DNA of 64,000 bases. Source: Sterolibacterium sp. Its GTDB lineage: Bacteria > Pseudomonadota > Gammaproteobacteria > Burkholderiales > Rhodocyclaceae. Below are positions 44,389 to 54,052 of this stretch, piece after piece (the first letter of the stretch is position 1; every line of letters begins with the position of its first letter). The notes under the pieces are model-generated. The model ran no database searches. It was not told where the DNA came from and saw nothing but the letters and a program-made list of their open reading frames with translations. A program made the translations under genes and the position numbers. The DNA lies in NCBI GenBank assembly GCA_028713555.1, contig JAQTOA010000012.1, positions 36,387 to 100,386 on the forward strand, given 5' to 3'.

Positions 44389-45564
44389 CTAGCGCATCCC
44401 TTTTGGGGTATACCCAGAAAGCCCGATCATCAAACGCACCAACATGAATGCCAGCCAACTGGTAACCTTGGCCAGTAATGGCTTCTCCTGCCAATCCTCG
44501 CGACGTATCTCCTGCGCCCCCTTATCCATCGCCATTTGTAGACTGTCGCGAAGTTCTTCGGCGAAGCTGTAACTTCGCACGATCACATTCGCTTCACGCG
44601 CCAGCAGCAAGCTGAATGGATCAATGTTGCTTGAACCGACCGTGGCCCAGCGCCTGTCGATCACCGCCACCTTGGCATGCAAGAAACTCCGGTGGTATTC
44701 GAAAATTCTCACTCCGGCACCAAGCAACGCGCCATACAAGGATTGGGTTGCATAGTGCAGCAATGCATATTCGACCCGCCCCTGGAGCAGGACGGTCACT
44801 TTGGCCCCTCTTCTTGCCGCAGCTATCAGGGCCTGACGAAAGCGCCGGCCAGGAAGGAAATAAGCGCTGGCTAACAGGATATCGTCTTGGGCTGAGGCGA
44901 TCGCTTCAAGATAGGCATCCTCGACATCGCGGCGATGGCGCAAATTATCCCGGATCAGGAAAACGGCAGTGACATTTCCGCAGACTTCGGTTTTCCCTGC
45001 ATGAAAGTTTGGCGCCCGGTAGCGACGCCGGAAGCTTGTCCAACCCACAAGTTTCCAGAGATGGCGCATGGAAGCGTGGATTGGTGCCAACAGCGGGCCC
45101 TCGATGCGTACAGCATAGTCATATCGCGGTGGAATCTTCTTGGGTTTGTTCTCCATGTTCATGTCGTCGATGATATTGATGCCGCCGACAAAGGCAATTC
45201 TTGCATCGATCGCTGTCAACTTGCGATGGAGCCGGCGCAGGCGATGACGACGGAACGTGAAGGGGGAAATATCCGGACCGTAGATCAGTACTTCGACGCC
45301 GTTGGCCATCAAACTCGGGCCGATGGTCTTCATGAAATCGGGCGACCCGAAGCCGTCGACCAGCACCCGCACGGCGACGCTGCGTTGTGCCGCCCTGACC
45401 AGCGCAGCGGCAACCCGAGTGCCAGTGGTATCATCCACGAAGATGTATGTCTCAAGATGAACCTCGAAGCGGGCGGCATCTATCGCGGCAAGCAGGGCCG
45501 GGAAATATTCGCTGCCGCTGCACAGCAGGTCGATGCGGTTTCCCGGAAGAAAATCGATATTCAC
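44389..45564 (-). CDS. clsB: Cardiolipin synthase B-like phospholipase D
   Basis: A 391-residue protein with two HKD motifs of the phospholipase D superfamily: HRKLTAIDARIAFVGGINI and HAKVAVIDRRWATVGSSNID. The ClsB type of enzyme joins phosphatidylglycerol with another phospholipid to make cardiolipin. It lacks the N-terminal helices of ClsA. It overlaps the stop of the adjacent nuclease-like gene, the same neighbour arrangement as ybhP-clsB in E. coli, and that supports the assignment. Confidence 0.9.
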   Translation of the reverse strand: MNIDFLPGNRIDLLCSGSEYFPALLAAIDAARFEVHLETYIFVDDTTGTRVAAALVRAAQRSVAVRVLVDGFGSPDFMKTIGPSLMANGVEVLIYGPDISPFTFRRHRLRRLHRKLTAIDARIAFVGGINIIDDMNMENKPKKIPPRYDYAVRIEGPLLAPIHASMRHLWKLVGWTSFRRRYRAPNFHAGKTEVCGNVTAVFLIRDNLRHRRDVEDAYLEAIASAQDDILLASAYFLPGRRFRQALIAAARRGAKVTVLLQGRVEYALLHYATQSLYGALLGAGVRIFEYHRSFLHAKVAVIDRRWATVGSSNIDPFSLLLAREANVIVRSYSFAEELRDSLQMAMDKGAQEIRREDWQEKPLLAKVTSWLAFMLVRLMIGLSGYTPKGMR

Positions 45565-46340
45565 TATGCTGCTTGCCTGATCGCAAGATGCGCCGAAAGT
45601 GCCGCGTGATCCGAAATGCGTGACCAGGGTTCTCCGAAATGCACCTCGGTGTGTTCGACGCGAAATCCCCGCACATAAATCCTATCGAGTCGGAACATGG
45701 GCAAGGTGCTGGGAAAACTTTTCGGTGGTCGCCCCGCGCTGCCACCGAATACCTCGGTCAGGCCGAGCCGATCTATCAGTAGATAGTCGGCGCGATTGCG
45801 CCAATCGTTGAAATCGCCGGCGATGATCAGCGGTGCTTGCTGTGGTACCCACTCCTCCAACCGTTCCGCCAGCGCCTCCATCTGCTTGCGGCGTGAACGA
45901 CCAAACAGAGAAAGATGCACGCAAACACAATGCACGGGATATTTCTGGCTGCCTGCTTCGATCGCGCAATGGAGCAAGCCGCGGCGCTCGAAGCGCAGAC
46001 GCGTGACATCCTGATTGTGAGCCGCCAGGATAGGGAAGCGTGACAAGATGGCATTGCCGTGATGGCCGTGAGCGTAGATGGCGTTGCGGCCATAGGCAAT
46101 ATTCCCCCATACTTGTTCGGCAAGAAATTCATGCTGCGGCTCATCCGGCCAGTCATTATGGTGTTCGACATGACCGAGGTGGAGGCCTTGGACTTCCTGC
46201 AGAAAGATGATATCCGGCGCCAACTGCCGCAGCCGTTCGCGCAGTTCATGCACCATCATGCGCCGATTAAATTGGGAAAATCCCTTGTGGATGTTGTAGG
46301 TGAGAATATGCAATGGCCTTGTCATTGCAATGCCATTCAT
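45564..46340 (-). CDS. Endonuclease/exonuclease/phosphatase family protein
   Basis: A 258-residue EEP-fold protein with the motifs LTYNIHKGF near the N-terminus, FLQEVQGL with the catalytic Glu, IAGDFNDW and SDHAALSAHL at the end. It matches YbhP, which lies next to clsB in enterobacteria. The substrate could be a phospholipid or nucleic acid. Its start overlaps the nadA stop (ATGA). A second ATG five codons further in (MTRPLHIL) is also possible. Confidence 0.85.
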   Translation of the reverse strand: MNGIAMTRPLHILTYNIHKGFSQFNRRMMVHELRERLRQLAPDIIFLQEVQGLHLGHVEHHNDWPDEPQHEFLAEQVWGNIAYGRNAIYAHGHHGNAILSRFPILAAHNQDVTRLRFERRGLLHCAIEAGSQKYPVHCVCVHLSLFGRSRRKQMEALAERLEEWVPQQAPLIIAGDFNDWRNRADYLLIDRLGLTEVFGGSAGRPPKSFPSTLPMFRLDRIYVRGFRVEHTEVHFGEPWSRISDHAALSAHLAIRQAA

Positions 46341-47437
46341 CAGGAAACATCAAGCATGCGTTCGAGGGCCACCTTGGCCAGAGTTGCCTCGTGTGGCGGA
46401 ACCGTGATGCGATTCACCACATTTCCCGCGGCTAGATTCTCCAGAGTCCAGGCCAAGTGCTGAGGGTCGATGCGCTGCATGGTCGAACACATGCAGACAG
46501 TCGGCGACATGAACTGGACGATCTTGCCCTCCGCTTGAACTTCTTCGGCGAGACGCTCGACCAGGTTGAGTTCCGTGCCGACCAGCCAGCGAGTACCAGG
46601 TGCGCCTTCCTTGACGATGCGTAGAATGGCTTCGGTCGAACCGATATAATCGGACTGCCGGCAAACCTCGAAGCCACATTCAGGATGGGAGATCACCAGA
46701 CCATCGGGATACTGATTCCGGAAACGCAGAATGTGCGCGGGCTGAAACATCTGATGCACTGCGCAGTGGCCTTTCCAAAGAACTATCCGGGCTTTCCTGA
46801 TCTGCTCTGGCGTGAGTCCTCCCATCTCCAGGTCGGGGTCCCACACCGGCATTTGGTCGAGCGGAATGTCCATCTTGTAGCCGCTCCACCGACCGAGATG
46901 CTGATCAGGGAAAAACAGCACTTTGCCGCGTTGGGCAAACGACCATTCAAGAATTTTCGGTGCATTGCTGGAAGTGCAAACAATGCCGCCGTGCTCACCG
47001 CAAAAGGCTTTCAGATCGGCAGCGGAATTAATGTAGGTAACGGGCGTAAAGTGTTCGTCCGGGTTCATGACTTCGCTAATTTCTCGCCAGCAGCGCTCAA
47101 CCTTGGCCAGACTGGCCATGTCGGCCATTGAGCAGCCGGCAGCGAGGTCGGGCAGGATGGATATTTGCTCCGTGCGCGACAGGATGTCGGCAACCTCCGC
47201 CATGAAATGCACGCCGCAGAAAACGATGTACTCAGCGTCAGCCTGGGCAGCCAGGCGCGACAGCTTGAGCGAATCGCCAGTGATGTCGGCGTGGCGGTAC
47301 ACATCGGCGCGCTGGTAATGATGGCAGAGCAGCACGGCACGTTTGCCTAATTTGGCTCGGGCCGCGAGGATGCGCTGCTGCGCATCCTGATCAGCCAGGC
47401 TGTTGTATCGGTCGAAGCTAATGGAGGTAACTTGCAT
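46340..47437 (-). CDS. nadA: Quinolinate synthase A
   Basis: A 365-residue [4Fe-4S] enzyme that makes quinolinate from iminoaspartate and dihydroxyacetone phosphate in NAD synthesis. The cluster cysteines are visible in FCGVHFMAE, IVCTSSN, HPECGFEVC and VCMCSTMQR. HHYQRADVYRHADITGDSL is the typical start. It is the first gene of a nadA-ybhP-clsB run on the minus strand. No nadB or nadC is near. Confidence 0.95.
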   Translation of the reverse strand: MQVTSISFDRYNSLADQDAQQRILAARAKLGKRAVLLCHHYQRADVYRHADITGDSLKLSRLAAQADAEYIVFCGVHFMAEVADILSRTEQISILPDLAAGCSMADMASLAKVERCWREISEVMNPDEHFTPVTYINSAADLKAFCGEHGGIVCTSSNAPKILEWSFAQRGKVLFFPDQHLGRWSGYKMDIPLDQMPVWDPDLEMGGLTPEQIRKARIVLWKGHCAVHQMFQPAHILRFRNQYPDGLVISHPECGFEVCRQSDYIGSTEAILRIVKEGAPGTRWLVGTELNLVERLAEEVQAEGKIVQFMSPTVCMCSTMQRIDPQHLAWTLENLAAGNVVNRITVPPHEATLAKVALERMLDVS

Positions 47438-47479
47438 GGTGACGAAAAATGGTTAGGAACAATCGATAGTTATGGATAT

Positions 47480-47932
47480 TCAGCTTTGCGACCAGGGCAG
47501 GCCAGCCAGCCGCCAGCCGCCGATGGTACCGCGCCGACCTTGGGCATCCCTATCCCCCTCAAAACCTTCCAGCACGTTGTAGCAGTTTGGGAAACCAGCT
47601 TCGGTGGCGATCTTGGCGGCAGCACTGGAGCGGATTCCGCTACGGCAGATAAATAACAGCAGTGACTCCGGGTCGACGGCGCGCTTCAGCTCGAGGATGA
47701 AATGCGGGTTAAGTTGCTTGCCCGGGTAGAACTGCCACTCAATCTCGATGGCGTTCGGGATACGGCCAACCCAGTCAAACTCGGCGCGGCTACGGACATC
47801 GATCAGTCTGGCGCCTGGAGCGTGTTGTAATACTTCCCAAGTCTCCAGTGGCGTCAAAGCCCCCTCGTAAGCAAGCGATCGGGCGCGGTTGCGATGCTGA
47901 GCAAGTTTTAGAATTTCGGTAATCTGACCCAT
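47480..47932 (-). CDS. Rhodanese-like sulfurtransferase
   Basis: A 150-residue single rhodanese domain with the active-site loop FICRSGIRS, whose Cys would carry the sulfane, and LIDVRSRAEF and YNVLEGFEGDRD segments. It may move sulfur in tRNA modification or cofactor synthesis; the target is not known. I chose MGQITEIL at 47932; the extension to 47998 has no similarity and overlaps the divergent CDF gene. Confidence 0.85.
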   Translation of the reverse strand: MGQITEILKLAQHRNRARSLAYEGALTPLETWEVLQHAPGARLIDVRSRAEFDWVGRIPNAIEIEWQFYPGKQLNPHFILELKRAVDPESLLLFICRSGIRSSAAAKIATEAGFPNCYNVLEGFEGDRDAQGRRGTIGGWRLAGLPWSQS

Positions 47933-47996
47933 GGTCAAGGTGTGAGGCGTTAGAATCACAAGCCTCGAAGTATAGGCTGAAGATCGACTGCTTTCC

Positions 47997-49181
47997 ATGT
48001 CCCCAGAAGAGCCCCTGTTGTCACCCGCGACTCTCGACCCCAGTCGCTACAAGGAGTCGCAGAAAGTAACCTGGGTCAGTGTGGTCGTCAATATCGGCCT
48101 GACTCTGGCGCAAATCATCATCGGCCTGATGGCCAACGCGCAAAGTCTGGTTGCAGACGGCTTCCATTCGCTGTCCGACCTGGTGGCGGATTTTATGGTG
48201 CTGCTTGCCAACTATCATAGCCGCGATCCAGCTGACGATAACCATCCTTACGGCCATTACCGCATAGAAACTGCCGCCTCGCTGGCGCTGGGACTGCTGC
48301 TCGCCGCTACCGGCGCTGCGATCCTCTGGTCGGCGGGGGTACGCTTGCAGCATCTTGGCGAATTGCCGCAGGTTGCGTCGATTGCGTTATGGACGGCGTT
48401 GTTGGCGCTGGCCGCGAAGGAAGGATTGTTCCGCTATATGCTGGCGGTGGGAAAGAAACTGCGTTCACCAATGCTGGTCGCCAACGCATGGCATGCGCGA
48501 TCCGACGCCGCTTCATCTCTGGTGGTGGCGGTCGGGCTCAGCGGTAGCCTGCTCGGCTTCCGTTTTCTCGATCCAGTGGCAGCGATCATCGTCGGCTTCA
48601 TGATTTTGCGCATGGGCCTCAAATTCACCTATGAGGCAATGCGGGAATTGGTCGATACCGCACTCTCTGACGAGGAGGTTGAGCGGATTCGTACCACATT
48701 GCGCAGTACTGCTGGCGTGGTTGGCCTGCATGAATTGCGGACCCGACGGATGGCCCACCAGGTTCTAGCTGATGCCCACATTCAGGTCGATGCGCGGATC
48801 AGCGTTTCGGAAGGCCACCGGATTGCTGAGATGGCGAGGAAACGCGTGCTGCAACAGCATCCCGAAGTACTCGACGTACTGGTGCATATCGATGCCGAGG
48901 AGGACACCGATCCCAGTCTGAGGTTGGTTGAGACAGAGTTGCCCGAACGCGAAGAACTGCTTGATCACTTGCGCACATTGCTGAGTCCGGATCTTCCGCC
49001 GTTCGAAAAAACATTATTGCATTACCTTGGCAATCGGGTCGAAGCGGAGATATTCCTGCCTCAGGAGATCTGCTTCGATCAAGATCAGGTTTTTCGCATT
49101 GAACGACGTTTGGCAGAGCGCTTGGCAGGTGATCGGTATTTTAGTGCGGTAAGCATTAATTGCCAAATTGCACCAAAATAG
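47997..49181 (+). CDS. Cation diffusion facilitator metal exporter
   Basis: A 394-residue CDF protein with six helices in the first 220 residues and a cytoplasmic C-terminal domain (HELRTRRMAHQVLADAHIQV). The metal site of helix 2 (DGFHSLSDLVAD) and that of helix 5 (HARSDAASS) are present. They are HxxxD/DxxxD type and suit Zn2+, Fe2+ or Mn2+. The C-terminal part is longer than in FieF by about 90 residues and is of unknown use. It is divergent from the rhodanese gene. Confidence 0.88.
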   Translation: MSPEEPLLSPATLDPSRYKESQKVTWVSVVVNIGLTLAQIIIGLMANAQSLVADGFHSLSDLVADFMVLLANYHSRDPADDNHPYGHYRIETAASLALGLLLAATGAAILWSAGVRLQHLGELPQVASIALWTALLALAAKEGLFRYMLAVGKKLRSPMLVANAWHARSDAASSLVVAVGLSGSLLGFRFLDPVAAIIVGFMILRMGLKFTYEAMRELVDTALSDEEVERIRTTLRSTAGVVGLHELRTRRMAHQVLADAHIQVDARISVSEGHRIAEMARKRVLQQHPEVLDVLVHIDAEEDTDPSLRLVETELPEREELLDHLRTLLSPDLPPFEKTLLHYLGNRVEAEIFLPQEICFDQDQVFRIERRLAERLAGDRYFSAVSINCQIAPK

Positions 49182-49217
49182 CGCATCGAGACACGAGGTT
49201 GGCACCATATGAGGGCA
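49169..49217 (+). promoter_or_regulatory. Two candidate NtrC sites upstream of glnA
   Basis: TGCACCA-AAA-TAGCGCA (49169-49185) matches TGCACCA-N3-TGGTGCA except at two bases; GGCACCA-TAT-GAGGGCA (49201-49217) is weaker. Their centres are 32 bases apart, as in the glnA enhancer of E. coli, and lie about 128 and 96 bases before the predicted transcription start. The first overlaps the stop of the preceding gene. Confidence 0.6.
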
Positions 49218-49278
49218 TGCGTTTCCCGGGAATGTCGATGATCTCTTATGGCACAATCACATACTTATCCTAAACAGC

Positions 49279-49294
49279 GGGCACAGAATCTGCT
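49279..49294 (+). promoter_or_regulatory. Candidate sigma-54 promoter of glnA
   Basis: GGGCACAGAATCTGCT carries the GG and GC pairs ten bases apart and matches GGCAC-N5-CTGC. It lies 73 bases before the glnA start, and two NtrC-like sites stand upstream. Confidence 0.65.
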
Positions 49295-49366
49295 AAAGGA
49301 TCTCAAGTAAAGTTTTTTACTGGATATTCCCGTATTAACCGTGTTAAACCGCAAGGAGACTCAACC

Positions 49367-50776
49367 ATGTCGCCGCAAGAAGTTCTAAAGCTCGTCAAGG
49401 ATAAAGAAGTTAAGTTTGTTGATTTTCGTTTTACCGACACGCGCGGCAAGGAGCAGCACGTCGGCGTCCCGGTCAAGGTATTCGGCATGGACAAGTTCGA
49501 GGATGGTCACGCCTTCGACGGCTCCTCGATCGCCGGCTGGAAAGGCATTCAGGCCTCGGACATGCTGTTGATGCCGGATCCGGCCACCGCCTACATCGAT
49601 CCTTTCATGGATGAAACCACGCTGGTGCTTTCCTGCGACGTGGTCGAGCCATCCGACGGCAAGGGTTATGACCGCGATCCGCGTTCGATCGCCAAGCGTG
49701 CCGAGGCTTATTTGAAATCCTCCGGCATCGGCGACGAGTGTTTCTTTGGACCGGAGCCCGAGTTTTTCATATTCGACGCGGTCGAGTGGAAGATCGACAT
49801 GTCGGGTTCGACTTGCAAAGTCTTCTCCGAGGAGGCGGCCTGGGCATCCGGCGACAAGTTCGAGGGTGGAAACACGGGACACCGTCCCACCGTCAAGGGC
49901 GGCTATTTCCCAGTACCCCCAGTCGATAGCCTGAATGATATTCGCGCCGCCATGTGCCTGGCCATGGAAGCCTGCGGCGTTGAAGTCGAAGTTCATCACC
50001 ACGAAGTCGCTACCGCCGGCCAGTGCGAAATTGGCACCAAATTTGGCCCGCTGGTGCGCCGCGCCGACCTGACCCAGGTGCTCAAATACATCGTTCATAA
50101 CGTCGCCCATAACTACGGCAAGACGGCCACCTTCATGCCCAAGCCGATCGTCGGCGACAACGGCTCGGGTATGCACGTGCACCAGTCGATCTGGAAAGGC
50201 GGCAAGAACCTGTTTGCGGGAAACGGTTACGCCGGGCTGTCCGATTTCGCCCTGTACTACATTGGCGGCATCATCAAACATGCACGCGCCCTCAACGCCA
50301 TCACCAACCCGGGCACGAACTCATACAAGCGTCTGGTGCCGGGCTTTGAAGCACCGGTCAAATTGGCCTACTCGGCACGCAACCGTTCCGCTTCGATCCG
50401 TATTCCTTACGTGCAGTCTGACAAAGCCCGCCGTATCGAAGTGCGTTTCCCCGATCCCACCGCCAACCCCTACTTGGCTTTCACCGCCATGATGATGGCG
50501 GGAATCGATGGTATCCAAAACAAGATTCATCCTGGCGAACCGGCAGATAAAAACCTTTATGATTTGCCGCCGGAAGAGGACGCGAAGATTCCTACCGTCT
50601 GTTCCAGTCTGGATCAGGCACTCGACTATCTCGACAAGGATCGCGAGTTCCTGACACGGGGTGGCGTGTTCTCCAATGAAATGATCGATGCCTATATTGA
50701 GCTGAAGATGGAGGAAGTGACCCGTTTCCGCATGACGACCCACCCCATAGAGTACGAGATGTATTACAGTATCTAG
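49367..50776 (+). CDS. glnA: Glutamine synthetase type I
   Basis: A 469-residue GSI-beta enzyme, the usual length, that makes glutamine from glutamate and ammonia. Visible sites include the DGSSIAGW stretch, [28 protein letters not shown] and the adenylylation site NLYDLPPEE with its Tyr. A GCAAGGAGAC ribosome site precedes the ATG. The promoter has a sigma-54 element and NtrC-like sites, and ntrBC lie less than 1 kb downstream, so nitrogen limitation should induce it. Confidence 0.97.
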   Translation: MSPQEVLKLVKDKEVKFVDFRFTDTRGKEQHVGVPVKVFGMDKFEDGHAFDGSSIAGWKGIQASDMLLMPDPATAYIDPFMDETTLVLSCDVVEPSDGKGYDRDPRSIAKRAEAYLKSSGIGDECFFGPEPEFFIFDAVEWKIDMSGSTCKVFSEEAAWASGDKFEGGNTGHRPTVKGGYFPVPPVDSLNDIRAAMCLAMEACGVEVEVHHHEVATAGQCEIGTKFGPLVRRADLTQVLKYIVHNVAHNYGKTATFMPKPIVGDNGSGMHVHQSIWKGGKNLFAGNGYAGLSDFALYYIGGIIKHARALNAITNPGTNSYKRLVPGFEAPVKLAYSARNRSASIRIPYVQSDKARRIEVRFPDPTANPYLAFTAMMMAGIDGIQNKIHPGEPADKNLYDLPPEEDAKIPTVCSSLDQALDYLDKDREFLTRGGVFSNEMIDAYIELKMEEVTRFRMTTHPIEYEMYYSI

Positions 50777-50798
50777 TTCGATTCAGGCAATTATTGGA

Positions 50799-50828
50799 AA
50801 AGGACGGTTTTCCACCGTCCTTTTTTTT
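50799..50828 (+). terminator. Rho-independent terminator of glnA
   Basis: AAAGGACGG-TTTTCCA-CCGTCCTTT followed by further T residues up to 50828. It begins 23 bases past the stop and separates glnA from the DUF4124-ntrBC genes. Confidence 0.92.
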
Positions 50829-50879
50829 CGCAAAGCTTTCGCATACACTTCGCCCTATATCGAGAGGCTTATAAAGGCA

Positions 50880-51374
50880 ATGACATCTTCTGGACGCGAT
50901 CCCATGAATCTCCGTGTATTTTTGGCACTGCTTGCGCTTTCACTAAGCACTTCCGCTACCCAGGCCGATACGCTCTACAAATGCATCGATGCGTCAGGTG
51001 TCGTGCTCTACACCAATCAGAAAACTAACGCCAAGAAGTGTACCGTGCTGTCGAGTGAACAACCCATCTCGACTTTTTCCGCACCCAAACAAGCGTCCCG
51101 TAGCACGACTCCGAGCGATTTCCCCCGCGTCGCTGGCGATATCCAGCGCAGCCGGGACGGTGACCGCCGCAAGATTCTCGAACAGGAGTTTGCTGACGAA
51201 CAGCAAAATCTTGACAAGGCCAGAAAAGCACTGGCTGAGACTGAGGCAATGCGCTTGGGCGACGAGAAGGGCTATCAGAAATATCTTGATCGCGCACCAA
51301 GTCTCAAGGACAGTGTCACTGTGCATGAACGCAATGTTGAGGCACTAAGGCATGAACTGGCCAATCTCAAATGA
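50880..51374 (+). CDS. DUF4124 domain secreted protein
   Basis: A 164-residue protein with a signal peptide (FLALLALSLSTSATQADT) and an N-terminal DUF4124 domain (LYKCIDASGVVLYTNQ with a later Cys that may pair with the first). The second half is a charged coiled-coil-like region (residues 85-160). The family is common in beta- and gammaproteobacteria and often stands between glnA and ntrB. Its function is unknown. The ATG at 50880 has AAAGGC upstream; MNLRVFL at 50904 is an alternative. Confidence 0.85.
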   Translation: MTSSGRDPMNLRVFLALLALSLSTSATQADTLYKCIDASGVVLYTNQKTNAKKCTVLSSEQPISTFSAPKQASRSTTPSDFPRVAGDIQRSRDGDRRKILEQEFADEQQNLDKARKALAETEAMRLGDEKGYQKYLDRAPSLKDSVTVHERNVEALRHELANLK

Positions 51375-51471
51375 TTTTTCTCTGCTTGTTTTTGGCAAAG
51401 AAGACAGCGATCTGAGTTCCAGTTATTCCAGCTTTCATCAAACACGCGAATGGCTTGCTTCTTGCTGAAGC

Positions 51472-52581
51472 ATGGACATGAACATGCTTTCAGATTCGCC
51501 CCCCAGAAACTCGCCCTTCACTGGGCTAGAACTGCTTTCCACGGCAGTGGTTCTGCTCGATTCGCAACTGAGAATTCGCCATGTCAATCCGGCTGCTGAA
51601 AACCTTTTCGCCATTAGTCAGCGCCAGTTACTGGGAAGGCCTGTGGGGCTATTGCTGGGTGATTCGACTGAGTTGGCGAGTGCGCTGAAAAATGCCCTGC
51701 AAAATCGCTGGAGCTTCACCGGTTACAACATTGCTGCAGCCCAATCGTCAAATGAGTCCCTGCATCTTGACTGCACCGTGAGTGCAATAGATGCCATTGG
51801 AGTAAGCCTACTGCTGGAGCTCCGTCCGATTGACCAGTTCATGAAAGTGGAGCGAGAGGAGCGTCTATTGGAACAGCAAGAAGCCAGCCGTGAATTGATT
51901 CGCAATCTGGCGCATGAAATCAAGAATCCTCTGGGAGGTATCCGTGGCTCGGCACAATTGCTTGAGCACGAACTGCGGACACTGGCAAACGCACCGCAGC
52001 TTCGGGAGTATACCCAGGTCATCATCAGCGAGTCAGATCGCTTACAGGACTTGATGCAACGTCTGCTGTCCTCGCACCGGGTCATGCGGCCGGCCCTAGT
52101 CAATGTGCATGATATTCTCGAACACGTCCGCCGCTTGATTCAGGCCGAGTTTTCCAGGGTGCGGGTACAGCGTGACTATGACACCTCGCTGCCCGATCTG
52201 ACCGGTGATCGTGAGCAGTTGATCCAAGCCATTCTCAACATTGCCCGCAATGCGGCGCAAGCCATGGAAGAGAAAGGCGAGATTATCTTCCGCACTCGTG
52301 CGCTACGCCAAGTGACTTTGGCCAAGCGCCGCTATCGGCTGGCATTGGAAATACAGGTGATCGACAACGGCCCCGGTATTCCCGAATCAATTCGCGAGAA
52401 GATTTTCTATCCGCTGGTTTCTGGGCGCGAAGGGGGTAGCGGTCTTGGCCTGACACTGGCGCAAAGTTTTATTCGCCAGCATCAGGGCACAATTGAGGTG
52501 GATAGCCGACCGGGGCACACTTGTTTCAGCCTGCTGCTACCCATGCAAACTACCGAGAAATTTAATGGGGAACCGCCATGA
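51472..52581 (+). CDS. ntrB: Nitrogen regulation sensor kinase NtrB
   Basis: A 369-residue cytosolic kinase with an N-terminal PAS domain (residues 20-125), the H-box RNLAHEIKNPLGGIRG, and GPGIPESI and GSGLGLTLAQSF ATP-binding boxes. There is no membrane helix, as usual for NtrB/GlnL, which responds to PII. It overlaps ntrC by four bases (ATGA), so the pair is co-translated. Confidence 0.95.
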   Translation: MDMNMLSDSPPRNSPFTGLELLSTAVVLLDSQLRIRHVNPAAENLFAISQRQLLGRPVGLLLGDSTELASALKNALQNRWSFTGYNIAAAQSSNESLHLDCTVSAIDAIGVSLLLELRPIDQFMKVEREERLLEQQEASRELIRNLAHEIKNPLGGIRGSAQLLEHELRTLANAPQLREYTQVIISESDRLQDLMQRLLSSHRVMRPALVNVHDILEHVRRLIQAEFSRVRVQRDYDTSLPDLTGDREQLIQAILNIARNAAQAMEEKGEIIFRTRALRQVTLAKRRYRLALEIQVIDNGPGIPESIREKIFYPLVSGREGGSGLGLTLAQSFIRQHQGTIEVDSRPGHTCFSLLLPMQTTEKFNGEPP

Positions 52582-54020
52582 AGCCGGTTTGGATCATCGA
52601 CGACGATCGTTCGATCCGCTGGGTGTTGGAGAAGGCGCTGACACGCGAAGAAATTCCCTTCAGAAGTTTTGGCTCAGCCGTCGATGCACAAGCTGCGCTG
52701 GACTCCGGCGACGAGCCGCAGGTGCTGCTCTCCGATATCCGCATGCCTGGCCAGTCCGGCCTCGATTTGCTGCGTTACCTCAAACAGCACTTTCCTAACC
52801 TGCCGGTTATCATCATGACTGCATATTCCGACCTGGACTCGGCGGTCTCGTCTTTTCAGGGCGGCGCGTTTGAATATCTGCCTAAACCTTTCGATGTGGA
52901 TCAGGCAGTGGCACTGATTCAGCGGGCAATTGGGCACTCCCCGGGGGCATTTCCTTTAGAGCCTGGCTTGCATCAAGACAAGGCGGACGAAACGATCAGT
53001 CTTGCCCCGGAAATTCTGGGCAAGGCAGCGTCGATGCAGGAAGTATTTCGTGCCATTGGTCGACTCTCGCAATCGAACGCCACGGTGCTCATCAACGGTG
53101 AGTCGGGTACTGGCAAGGAACTGGTTGCCCGCGCATTACACCGTCACAGTCCGCGCGCCGACAAGCCTTTTATCGCCATCAATACCGCAGCCATCCCTAA
53201 GGATCTTCTGGAATCCGAACTCTTCGGCCATGAACGCGGCGCCTTTACCGGTGCCCAAGCGCAACGCCGCGGACGCTTCGAACAAGCCGAGGGAGGCACA
53301 TTGTTTCTGGATGAAATCGGCGATATGCCATCAGAATTGCAGACGCGCTTGTTGCGGGTGCTCTCCGACGGCCACTTCTACCGCGTCGGCGGTCATCAGC
53401 CGGTCAAGGCCAATGTGCGGGTAATCGCCGCCACCCATCAGAACCTCGAAGAACGTGTCAAACAAGGCTTGTTCAGGGAAGACTTGTTTCATCGCCTGAA
53501 CGTCATTCGCCTGCGCCTGCCGACACTCAAGGAACGGCAGGAAGACATCCCGTTGCTGGTCAAGCATTTCATGCGCAAGAGCGCTCAGGACCTCGGCGTC
53601 GAGCCTAAACTCCTTTCCGAGGAAACTCTGAAGTACCTTTCCGGGCTGGAATTCCCCGGCAACGTGCGGCAAATCGAGAATCTCTGCCACTGGCTGACGG
53701 TGATGGCGCCAGGCAATCCGATTGAAATCGCCGATTTGCCTGTCGAACTGCGCGAACAGCCAGCCGAAATCCCGCAGGACTGGCTCAATGGCTTAGCTGC
53801 GGAAGCCGACCGGCTGATCATGGCTTCATCCGGCGAGGTTTACGAGAAACTGGTACGCGACTTCGAACGCACCCTGATTCTCCGAGCCTTGGCTGCTTCC
53901 GGCGGGCGGCGCGTCGAGGCCGCGCAATTGCTCGGTATAGGCCGTAATACCATCACCCGCAAGATACAGGAACTCGGACTGGGGGAAACGAAGCCTCCGA
54001 GCGGCAAAGATCGGGGATAA
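52578..54020 (+). CDS. ntrC: Nitrogen regulation response regulator NtrC
   Basis: A 480-residue sigma-54 activator with a receiver domain (Asp in LLSDIRMPGQSG), AAA+ domain (GESGTGKE, GAFTGA in ERGAFTGAQAQ, FLDEIGDMP) and a C-terminal Fis-type helix-turn-helix (GGRRVEAAQLLGIGRNTITRKI). It turns on glnA and other nitrogen genes. The sigma-54-type promoters before glnA and amt in this window are likely targets. Confidence 0.96.
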   Translation: MKPVWIIDDDRSIRWVLEKALTREEIPFRSFGSAVDAQAALDSGDEPQVLLSDIRMPGQSGLDLLRYLKQHFPNLPVIIMTAYSDLDSAVSSFQGGAFEYLPKPFDVDQAVALIQRAIGHSPGAFPLEPGLHQDKADETISLAPEILGKAASMQEVFRAIGRLSQSNATVLINGESGTGKELVARALHRHSPRADKPFIAINTAAIPKDLLESELFGHERGAFTGAQAQRRGRFEQAEGGTLFLDEIGDMPSELQTRLLRVLSDGHFYRVGGHQPVKANVRVIAATHQNLEERVKQGLFREDLFHRLNVIRLRLPTLKERQEDIPLLVKHFMRKSAQDLGVEPKLLSEETLKYLSGLEFPGNVRQIENLCHWLTVMAPGNPIEIADLPVELREQPAEIPQDWLNGLAAEADRLIMASSGEVYEKLVRDFERTLILRALAASGGRRVEAAQLLGIGRNTITRKIQELGLGETKPPSGKDRG

Positions 54021-54052
54021 TAGAAACTGTCATCCATCTTTCCATCCTGCGT

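Noticed and set aside
49249..49264. TGGCAC as the -24 element of glnA
   Set aside because: No TTGC-like -12 follows; the site at 49279-49294 fits better.
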